A stretch of DNA of 64,000 bases from Aporrectodea caliginosa (taxonomy: Eukaryota; Annelida; Clitellata; Crassiclitellata; Lumbricidae): positions 186,001-250,000 of the forward strand of contig JACEVL010000834.1 of NCBI GenBank assembly GCA_020284085.1, written 5' to 3'. Below the pieces are notes generated by a model, which saw nothing but the letters and a program-made list of their open reading frames with translations, did not search any database and was not told the DNA's origin. Shown piece by piece: positions 12,801 through 24,800 of this stretch. Position 1 is the stretch's first letter; every line of letters starts with the position of its first letter. Both the position numbers and the translations under genes were made by a program.

Positions 12801-15800
12801 AGTCAGGCCAGAAGATAGGGAGGTGCTTGGTTGTTTTGCTGTGAAACACTGGATTTAAGGCTAGGGCAGATAAGGTGAATTTCATCACTTGTTGTGCAGC
12901 TGTAGTAACTTTGGTCATCAGAGGTTTTGAAAGATTCTTACACTCTCACAATAACTACAGTCGAATAAACAAACGATATTTTCTTGAGCGCAATCACTGC
13001 AGAATTAGCTTGAGAACTTCACATTAGGGATGTTAAACGATAATCGGAAATCCGATTATCGGTTTCGAAAACGATAATCGGTTTTCAATATTGGCAAAAC
13101 GATTATCGAATTCTGCCTCACATATATAAAACGAAGTCTTCCAAAGTCAACGAGGTAATAGTAGAACCCCCAAAGCGACGTATTATTGCCTCTTATATAT
13201 AAAGGGGAGCTTCCACAGCCAACGAGGTAATAGTAAAACCCCCACATGGACGTATTGTTGCCTCATTTATAAAGCGAGACTTCCACAGCCAACAAGGTAA
13301 TAGTAGAACCCCCACAGCCGCATATTATTACCTCGTATATAAAGCAGTCTTCCACAGCCAACGAGGTAATAGTAGAACCCGGACGTGTATGTACGTTACG
13401 GTACGTAGCGATTATCGGTTTTCAGTAACTTGCATTATATGATAATATATTAAATTTTCTATAATGGCCCATAAAAAACGATAATCGGTTTAAAATCGGA
13501 TTTCTAAAACCGATAATCGGTTTGCCAAAAAAACCGATATTAACAACCCTACTTCACATTCAATTTTGCTGTGATGCATTATAATTTAAGTCAACCAATA
13601 TTATTTATTTGCAACCTAGCATATAAAAATGAGTTGTTTGTCACTGCTTGTAAGGTTAATTCAATACAATACAACTGTATTTGATATTTCCCTCCTTCCA
13701 AAGTACAGAAGTGCGCACATGCCTTATGGGAGAACATGATGGTGCTGAGCAATTGTGAGTTAAGGACTTGCTTAAGGTTGCTACACAGTGACTGGTTTAG
13801 GATGGGCTCGAACCTGTACTCTCCATGATAGATGAGCGCTCTAATGAATGTGCTATGGTACGCACAAGAAAGGTTTTAAAGGTTGTAAAATTCTTGGCTT
13901 ATGTGGGCTTATGTAGTTTAAGACACATATTGGATTTTTTGCATTTCAGTTGATTGGAGTGTGCAATGACCTAGTAGTTGTCTTGTTGGACTGCCAACCT
14001 ATTGGTCAAATGTTCCATCATGTCAAATCCATTGTTTGAAATTCTGCTTCGTTTGTGGCCCTAGCAAACATGGTTGTAAAATAAGGTACAGTTAGAAGAT
14101 CAGGCAGCAAGGCAAAGGACGTGATACCCACCCACATGTGCCAAGGTCAAGAAAGATAATCATAAACTCCAAATTTATAAAGCAACTCTAAAGCAGTGTT
14201 ATTTCTATTAACTGTAACTGTAACTGAAATAACAAAATAACTGAAAAATGTCTTGCAGTTAACTGTAACTGAAACTGAAAAATACTGTATAACTGAAACT
14301 GTAATAGTAACTGAAAAATGAAAACTGTATAACTGAAAAATAACCAAAAGTTAACTGAAAAATAAAACATGAGTGTTTTTCTTACTTACTTTTTGAATGG
14401 TAATCCTACTCTAGTCTACTGTCAGTTTTCTATACTCATTTCACTTCTGGTTTCTTTTCAGTTTTCTATGCTAGTTTCACTTCTGGTTCCTTTTCAGTTT
14501 TCCATGTTCGTTTCACTTCCGGTTCCCTTTCCTTTCATTGTGTTGTCGTTGGCGCTAAACCGTAAATTCGTGAAACAATCCACGACTACGAGAATAATGT
14601 TTAAGCCAAGTAGTGGTCGAAAAGTAGAAAGTGGCATGTGGGAACATTTTGTTTACGAAGCCGCAGACGACAAAAGTCGATGTTGTGTTCATACCGTTGC
14701 TGGCAAGGACGTTGAAAACCATAAGTGTGGCACGCTAATTGTCGGAACAGAGCAAAATTAATGTTTATCTGGAAAGTCGTGTTTTTCTTAAAGCAAACCG
14801 ACAATACGTTAAATCGCATTGATTTGCTGCGTAAATAGTGCTGGTAACTGTTCAGAATACTTGTGGTCAGTGTGTCATTAGTCATGACTTGTGAAAAAAA
14901 TAACTGATGCTATAACTGAAAAATAAAGAGAAATTACTGAAACTGTAACTGAAAAATAAACAAAATAACTTTAACTGAAAAATTATAAATTACATAACTG
15001 TAACTGTAACTGAAAAACCATAACTGAAATAACACTGCTCTAAAACCATTCACAGAAAACTGGTCAGCTTATTCACGAGCACCGCTGAGCAGCTTAGATT
15101 AGTAGAGTATGGGTATGAAGTGCTAAGACTTCATACCCATGGCTGCTGCTTGAGTGTTAGCATTAGGGACGGCTGTCTCTTCTTCTGCAGTTAATTGTAT
15201 AATGTTGTATTTGCCTTAGACTGAAGATCCTAGCAACGTCATTGAGATTCTTGTTTCTGAACCAAAGAAAATCGGAGATGGCATGAATGCGTATGTTGTC
15301 TACAAAGTCACAACTAGGGTACATGTCACTGAGGACTTTTCATACTTTTTTATTTTAGAAGCATTTGCTGAAATTCACTGTTTTGATTCCATTTGCTATA
15401 ACTTACCGACTTTTTGAAGCTTTTCTGGACTTTTCTCTTTTGATGCTTGACTTATGATTTGCCAGAACTGGTCGATTTTGATAGGGCTTCTCCAGCAGAT
15501 TAAAAATTTATGCCTATGGTTTCTGTTGAAGTAACCATCAGTTGATGCATTGTGCATTATGCTAGAAGTTATTAGTCCCCTATTATGTGTCTTACATTTC
15601 ATTCTACAACAAGCATCAAGGTGTATATTCTTGGTTCTGGATCTCTATTTTAAATTAATATAAATGATATGTTTGAGGCTAGAAGCTGAAAACTAAGCTT
15701 TATATTTCATATAATATTTTCGTTGGCATGTGGGATAATTTGAAGATTAGACCTGTCTGGCTCTCAATGTATCTATCACCCATAGACCGCACAGAAATTG

Positions 15801-18800
15801 CATTCATATTTATCATATATATTGACTCTAAAGATTGATGTTGTTTTACTTTCTTGGTGAGATGCAAAGCATGTTTTATGCAACAATATATGCTTAGTGC
15901 AATAGTACAAGTATTTTTTTATCAGCATGTGAAAGTAAAAGCATATAATTATGGGATGCTGTTGTTGATTTGCCTATTTTTGTTAATCTTGTTAGTTATA
16001 TAATTATCTACAGACAAATCTGAAGTACTTCAGGAGTTGTGAGATGACAGTTTCACGAAGGTTCAGCGATTTTCTTGGCCTCCACGAGAAACTTGTTGAA
16101 GGATATCAGTGTCGTGGTAAGATCATTCCACAGGCACCAGAAAAGAGCGTATTAGGTTGGTATATCATGACTTTATAATTAAATTTATGTTTTGCTACTC
16201 TTGAATACACAACTTTTGGTACATGTCACATTTGTGGTGATCAGCAACACAATTGTTATCAGTTGTTAAAGCCAGTGTAAACTAGAGATTGGGCACGATT
16301 GGTTAAATTGCTAATTAGAATTAGCTACTGAAATTTGCTAATCGATTATAATTAGAATTAGCCAAATCTTGTAGCTAATCAATTAGAGGTAGCTGTTTGT
16401 CTAATCGATTAGAATCTAATGGATTAGTTATCCATCTCTGGTGTAAGCAAATGCTTCTTAAACCCGAATGTCAATAGTTGTTCGGTGTCAAAAAGTTTTG
16501 TTTAGAGTGGCTGGAATGAAGAAATTTAATTTGAAAAATCGTAGTATGTGTTATTTATTTATTGCTGGAGTTAGACTAGGAGTGCCTCTGAGTCAATAAC
16601 TTGGAGTGGCACTATATAAATGCAATGAATGAATGAATGAATATACAGTATTTGCTCAGTTTCATTGTATTGTATGTCATAAAAGTTATTCTTGATGATA
16701 CGATGTGACATCTTAGCTTGAAGTCGATAGATTGATTTATTCTCTGGGAATTATTAATTTTCATGATTTAAATGCCTTGGTATTTGTTTTGTGAAGTATT
16801 GTTGCTTTATTCTTGACAAGCGAAAATGATGCTGTTCCTAAATTAATCACAGTTAACATCTGGTTTCTAGTTTTAAAAGTCCTTGAATTGTATGTTTAGG
16901 AATGACGAAAGTCAAGATGACAAAGGATGAAACTGGGTCACTGGACTTTGTTGAAAAGAGACGGGCATCACTGGAAAGGTAATTTTTCATCTGTATGTTT
17001 CTCTTATAGTAGTAAATCTTTGATTCAGTTTTTACTTTGTGTGTTTTTAGTTAACCAAATATTAATAATTTGTGTAGTTAAAGGAGCAATAGTTTTAAAG
17101 GGAGAAAACAGTAGATGTTTTGAAAACTTTCTTGCAAGTGCGTAACTCTTCATCTGTGATGCAACAAGTTAAGAATTAATCCTTGACAACCGGCAATTCC
17201 TAAGCCTCTGAATCTGGCAGTTTTGTGTAAGAAGGACAAAGAAACAGTGTGTACTCGCAGTATTTTTAACTTTATGTGAACTACACCACCTGTCAACTTA
17301 TTATCAAGTTTTAGAGAAAACAAATACTGGAGATCCCTATTTCCTACTCGAAATGCTGCCCCCTGCTCAGTAGTTGATTTCTGTGATTCCATTTTTTTAA
17401 GCTGCACTCTGTGCACGTTTTTTGTTCTTGATAATGCTAACCTGCAAAACATTGCATTAAGTGTTGTAGTATTTTAAAGCATAGGGGCTATTCTTGACAA
17501 GTCCATTCTGCTACTTTAGCTGGTATGCAAAGTGCATCCAATCTTCTGCATCCTTTGAGACGAATTGTCATGTGAACCACGTTCTGACGACCACTTTCTT
17601 GTGCCTTTCAAATTTGAAGCTTTTGTTTCTAAATGTAGGACATTTGCAAATAGTATTGTAGAATTATAGTTTTGGGAGATAGTGTAATTGCCTGTGACTT
17701 ATCACATGTGTGAACTTATCTAGCATTGTTTGTGTGGTTGTAATATAAATTGCCAGAATCGTATGTTTTCCTTTGCCTAGCTTTCCCTTTAGAACTCTGC
17801 CTTACATATATTTTTAATCTATATAAGAAATAGTGTCTTTATTTGTGGTTTCCTGTTGAAGGTTTCTTAACCGAATTGCAAAGCACCCAGATTTACGATC
17901 GGATCGAAACTTCATTGACTTCCTGGAGGTGGATGGTGATTTGCCTAAGTCATCCGCAACATCTGCTCTCTCATCTGCTGGTCTGGTTCGTCTTTTTGGA
18001 AAAGTTGGAGATAGCATCAACAAAATGACTTACACTATGTCTGAGCCTGATCAGGTATAAATATATTTTCTATCTGAGGCCTTTGTTGAAATACTCAGTA
18101 AGTAAGCCATTTATTGACAGAGCATCAAATACCATAAGATCACAGTAATCAGTACAAATTCAAGAAAACAATTCCAGTAGATGAATGCACATATCAAAAG
18201 GTCAATCCAAAAGGGTCATATGGACCCGCTGCGGCTGGATCAACCTTTTTCTGGATAATATTTGGCAGTAGTAACAGTGCAAAAACAAAATGCATTGTGT
18301 GAGAATATGATACACAAATCACAAATCAATGAACCAAACATAACTGAAAGTTTAAGTCTTAACATACAGAGTTTAAGTCTTAACATACAGAGATCAAGCA
18401 GTCTTTAAATTTTTCTTAAACAGATTAAGGGTGGGAAGATGCTTTACATCATTGGGAATATTGTTCCAAATCGAAGGGCCAGAACATTTTATCGAAAACA
18501 ATTTCATTCTAGTATGTGCAATTTCAGTGCGGTAATTTAACAAGGTTCTAGTATAATGATCATGTACAGCAGTTCCCTGATAAAAATAATCATCAAACGT
18601 ACTAGGCAACAATCTGTGATGATAGCGAAACATGAATAAACCAATTTGAAACTTATTTATATCTGCTAATCGAAGTATATTATAGGTTTGAAAAACAGGT
18701 TTGGTACTGGCAGACCAGTGCAACATGAAAATGATTCAAATGGCACGTTTTTGTAGAATCTCCAAGTCTTTCAAATAGGAAGTATAATTTGCAGCCCAAC

Positions 18801-21800
18801 AAATGTTGCAGTATGACAAATAGGGGAAAATTAAAGAATAATATAAGCTTTATAGAGTAGTTTTATGGAGACAGTGACGAATCCTTGACAGTATGCTGAT
18901 ATTCTTGGCTAATTTCTTAGATATTTGCGTAATGTGTTCTTTCCAAGTGAGGTGCTGGTCCAGATACACACCTAAAAATTTACATGACTCGGTCTGCATA
19001 ATCTGTTTGCCATCTATTGTAAGTCTATAATCATGAGCTGGTAGCAGTTTACGGCAGGATCGAAACAGAATAAATTTTGTTTTATCAATATTTAGCGACA
19101 ATTTGTTAGCTCTAAACCAGGAAGCAATGGTGGTTAGCTCATGATTGGCTCTTGCAAATAGTGATTCTACTGATTTATCAGATATAAAAACATTTGTGTC
19201 ATCCGCAAACAGTATGTAGTGAAATATTTTGGAGGTAGCTGCAAGGTCGTTTACATATATTAGAAATAGTAATGGCCCCAGAATTGACCCCTGTGGTACC
19301 CCACAATTTATGGGTTTGCTAATGGATAACTGACCCTTAAAAGAAACATATTGTGATCTGTTGTTAAGAAACTCGGAAAACCATGCATTACTTACACCTC
19401 TGATACCATAGTGATCAAGTTTTTCTAGTAGGATTTTGTGGTTTACTGTGTCAAAGGCTTTGGAGAGATCAAAAAAATTCCTAGAGAAAATTCACGGTTA
19501 TCTATGGATTCCAAGATTTTACATTGTATTTCCAAAAGTGCCATATATGTTGAATGTTGTTTTCGAAAGCCATACTGATTAGGCGATAAAACATTCATCT
19601 TAAGAAAATAATCCATCAATCTGTTATACATGATTTTTTCGAAGAATTTAGAAAAATATGGTAGTATAGAGATGGGTCTGAAATTACTTATTTTATTTCT
19701 TTCACCCGATTTATAAAGAGGTATGACTTTAGCAATTTTTACTTCTGCTGGGATGATGCCAGTAGAAAATGAACTATTTATGATTTGAGCCAGTGGTTCA
19801 GCAATAGCCTGGATTGTGGCCTTTGCTACACTAGGGCTTATATCATCCATGCCACAGCTGTAAGTTGTTTTTAACTGTTTTGCAATATCAGTTACTTCCT
19901 GTTTAGTGGTAGGCAAGAGTCCAAAAGAAGAGTTTTGTGAATCCTTTAAGAATGTTTTAAATGTTTCTGGGTTTTCATTAATTTTAGAAGCTAGTGTGGG
20001 ACCAATATTAACAAAGTAATCATTGAATTTATTAGCAATTTCTAGCTTATCAGAGATGTCTGTTCCGTTTATATTAAATGTGTCAGGGGTAGGGGAACTA
20101 TCATTATTATTTAATAATAGTCTAATAGTTTTCCAAGTTTTTTTAAGATCATTTTCACATTTCTGGAATTTGTCTGCATGATACATTTTCTCAGCATGTT
20201 TTCTAATTTGTTTAAACTTATTTCAATATTTAACGAAGGTGGCTTTCCTAGACTCAGTGGGATTTTTCAAATACGCGGAGTAAAGTCTTGATTTCTTTTT
20301 GCAGGATTTGAGCAGTGCACTGGTCATCCATGGTTGCTTTACATTAAGATAACCCCTTTTGCTATTGGTTATAATTGGGAAACTGTGATCATACAGATCT
20401 GTATAGGCATCCATGAAACAGGTGTAAGCAGTACAAGGCTTACCCATAACACATACTCTTTCAACATGTGACCAATCAACCTCTGCCAGAGAAACACTGA
20501 ATTGAGCAATAGTTTTTTCATTAATTAGCCTACTGGCAGAGGCAGCTGGCTGAGACCGTTGCATAGAGATATCTATACAAAACATAACAGGTAGGTGATC
20601 AGAGATATCGTTTAGTAAAATATATGATTCTTGTTTATCTGTAAGAAAATTACTGAATATGTTATCAATAAGCGTGGCATTAAGAGAAGTAATTCTAGTT
20701 GGATGTAGGATAGATGGCAAAAGTTGATGGGACGTCATGATGTTAAAAAATCGTGTGTAGGTCGATGTTCAGCCAGTTTGAGCAAATTTATGTTAAAATC
20801 ACCAGCAAGAATAATCTTATGATTAGTACTAATCATCTTGGATAAAGTGTGTTGAATGGCTATATTGAACTGGTCGACAGGATTACCAGGATGACGATAG
20901 AAATGTAACGGAAACTTGTTTATGGTACTTGTTGACAACAATTATGTAGATATCAAAATTTGTTTGATCTTACTATTTTTTGTTGTTTTTCTTTATTGTT
21001 ATGTTTAATTTTTTAAATTTGCTCTCTGAAACTCTATGCTAGGTGCATAAATGGAAAAGCTGAGCTATACAAAGTTCTCAATTCAGGCTAGTAAACATTT
21101 AAAATGAGAATTGCTGACTTATTTGTCTGAAAGGTGATAATTTTATTAATATAGTTTGTTTTACTGTTGTGTCTTCAATCCAGTGGTTTGAAGATAAGCA
21201 GGAACAGATTGAGTCTTTGGATCAGGAACTTAAGCAGTTACATGCCAGCCTAGAAATGCTTGTCATACACAGAAAAGGTTTGTCATTTCTTAAGAAATTT
21301 AATTTTAATTGAAGTGCATTTGAATTATTGGAATTGTACGTTCATAATTTAACAGAAATCTAAAATAATCCATATTGCATTTGTTTGAAAATCATTTGGG
21401 TTGTCCATGAAAATGTCATACTGTGGGGCTTATCCCAGTTTCTTCTTCTTAATAGTAATTATGCTACAATAACACAATATTACAATACAATACAACTGCA
21501 TTTGATACAATTGTCCTTCAGAAGCTCAGAAGTGTAGACACATCCATGTGACCGAACATCGTTGGTGCTGACCTGCTCAAGGTTGCTACACACAGTAACT
21601 GGTGGGCTTGAATCTGGTGCTCTCAAAATTACATGCTGAGTGCTCTTTCCAATCGATTACGAGTCCACAGCAAGTTAATCCTTCCACATGACAGACATCT
21701 TACTGATGTTGATTTGTAATCAGCAGGCCAGCTACAGACAGTATCCCATGATGCTTAAGTCACAATATATCCTGGTTGTAATTGGTGACCAGCTCTCAGT

Positions 21801-24800
21801 ACAGTGTGGGCCTAGTGAATGGGCAGTCATGGTTACAGGCCGTTTTACCAGAACAGATTCGTCGCCCGCTGTAGTCATCACCTTCAAAGCCATTTGAATT
21901 GGACCCACTGCAGTAAATTGTATTTTAGGATTTTGTGGATGATTTTTTTGCCATTTTTTTACTGTTTATCGAAGTGGTGAGATTCTAACGTTTCATCATA
22001 TATCCAATTACATTTGGGGCGAGCTGCATTGGTTGCCCTTTCATAGACACATGGTGTTTAAAATCCTTATGTTGATGTGCAACTGCCTGACCGGTTGTGC
22101 TCCATCCTACCTTAGAGAGCGGCGTAACAGTGTCATCATTACCCGATCTTAGATCTCTTCACTATGCAACACAGGGTGATCTGGTTGCCCCCCCTTCATA
22201 GTGGCATAGTGCCGCAATGCAACCTGGAAGATTCACTTCTTTCTGGAACAGGCTTCCATCCAATCTGTGACATGGGCTTCTTCTGTTCCTCTACTTTGCA
22301 AGTGGTTGAAGACTTCTGTCTGATCGCTGTCTCGTATTGTCAGCTCAGAAGCACCTCTGGTGGTTTTCTTGATTAGGGTGCTATATAAATATGAACTTAC
22401 AATTACAGATTACCTGTTACTATGTTACATTTCAGTGATAAGATATAGAACAAAAGCCAAGTTCTTCAGCAAAGAATGACTGAATTGTTCTGATGTAGAT
22501 TGAAATTCTTTCTTTCCAGAGCTTTCCCTGAGCATTGGTCAGTTTGCCAAGAGTGTTGCAGTGCTGGGAAGTTCAGAGGAAAACATGGCCCTGTCAAAGG
22601 CCCTCTCTTCCCTTGCTGACATCGAGACAAAGGTGGAGCATTTGATGGCTGATCAAGCAGACACGGATTTCTTTGTCTTGGCAGAACTTGTAAAGGACTA
22701 CATCAACCTGATCCAATCAGTCAAGGTAGGTAACACCGCAAATCAAGAGACCAGTTTCTTATTTTGTTTTGATAATTTATTTTGTTTTATAAACATTTCA
22801 TTTTGTAAACAACCCAGACTCAGTCTGGCATTTCAGTTTTAATTTTACTTGATTTAATAAGTAATTAGATGCCTGTAAAGATTATAGAAGAGGTTATTGG
22901 CTCTTTCGATTATAACTTTCTGCAAACGTGTTGTTTTGTTTTGTGCCAATAAAGATTACAATTCTTTGAATTAGCATTCAATGGTTGCATATGCAGTTTG
23001 TGAGAGAGGACTGTGTCAAGTTTTTGTGCTCCTGGTTTCTTAGTCTTTGTAAAAAAATGGAACTTTGTGCGAAAATTACAAATATCCATTGCTTTTTATC
23101 CACCATTTTCAGTTTGATGGATTGCTTCAAAACATGTTTATCTGTAGACTGGATTTGAACAAATTATTTTTTCTGAAAAGTGTCTTAATATGTATGAGTG
23201 ATTTGAATTAATGTTTGTTCAAATAGGACACACTGAACGAAAGAGTTAAGCTCTACAAGGTATGGAAAGATGCCGAAACAACGTTAGCTAAGAAGCGTGA
23301 GGCTAAGGTCAAGATGGAACAGCAGCGAAAAATGGACAAAATGGACCTGGCCGACCAAGAGATTGCAGAGGTAAACTTAACTGTGGGATAACAACTGATG
23401 GTTATTTTTTGATTAAAGCATTTATTGAACATTGCACAACAATGAAAGTCTAGTTGGTTGCTTATTAGGCATCAATAGGTGAAACCGGCTGAACAATTTG
23501 ACCCACTAAGTGTGGCATCGAATTGCGTCTTAGCTCCTCAGCCTTTCTCTTCCTCTGTTAAAGCCATGAGACTATCTTATTTGTTACAGCCCTGGGCCGG
23601 GAGCGCCTCTGAATCTGCGAGTGGCACTATACAAATGTTCAATTACAATTACAATCAGTAAATGAAACCAGCTGAACAATTTGACCCACTAAGTGAGTCA
23701 TCGAATTTCTTAGAACAGATCTGAAGCATGAAGTATTAATGCCTAACATGTTGCAGTAGTTTGTCTCAAATACACAAGAAACTTCATTGCAGTATCTTTG
23801 TAGCCATATTAAGAATTGGAGAATGGGCTTATAATGAGGCTGTGTTATAGAGAGTTTATTTCTGTAAGGGACTTAAGTTCGGGATCCATGTCCCCAGCCA
23901 TATTATATCAGAAATTAAGAAATTAAGTTTCCTATTATAAACACAAGCATTTGTATATGTATACATAACCTCAAGTATATTATGTATAGATGCATAGATA
24001 TATAAAACCTCAAACTTAATATATTGTATTTTTTATATATGCTTGGTGTTCATTCCGGCATAATTAAAGCTGTCCATAATTTTGTTATAAGATCATGTAA
24101 TTAAATAAAGCAACATTTCAATGTTAGATTAAAATGCAATACATTACTGTAGCCATGCAATGATCATGCCATGCATGTGTGTATGTGTCTATAAATACAT
24201 ATCTCTAGATAGCTGTAATGCTGGAACTATGCTTACAAATATAGTTTCTAGATGCAGCATTTGCATTGTCCGAGTTTGAACGTTGTTGTTGAACAAGCAA
24301 GGTTGTTTGTTTCTGTTAGTGGGAACAGCGAGTAACAAAAAGCCAGGAGAGCTTTGATGAAATATCTAGAAATATCCGCAAAGAACTTGACCTCTTTGAA
24401 CGTCAGAAAGTGCGTGACTTTAAGTCGACAATCATCAACTACCTTCAGGTGATGATGAACAATCAACAGCAGGTAAAGACTCAGCTCATTCCAGTCTAGA
24501 CTAAAATTGAGTGTCCATCTTTTATTGTTCTGTAGTAAAGGCTACAGAAGTTTGAAAGTAAAATTATGTGCAGTTGTGGCAGTTGTACAATGTGCTAATG
24601 TAACTATAATGCATTTCACTACAATGTTGCTACCTTGCTTCGTTCGTTGCGCTCTACAGACCGATTGGATTTTTTTCCCTCGCACCATGACCGCTTTAGC
24701 CCAATGTCGGGCCTTTGCTGTTGTGGGCCCTTCTGCATGGAATGACCTTCCCCTCCTCTGAGGGCAAATCTAATGTCTGGGTTCACCTCTTCGTCTACTC

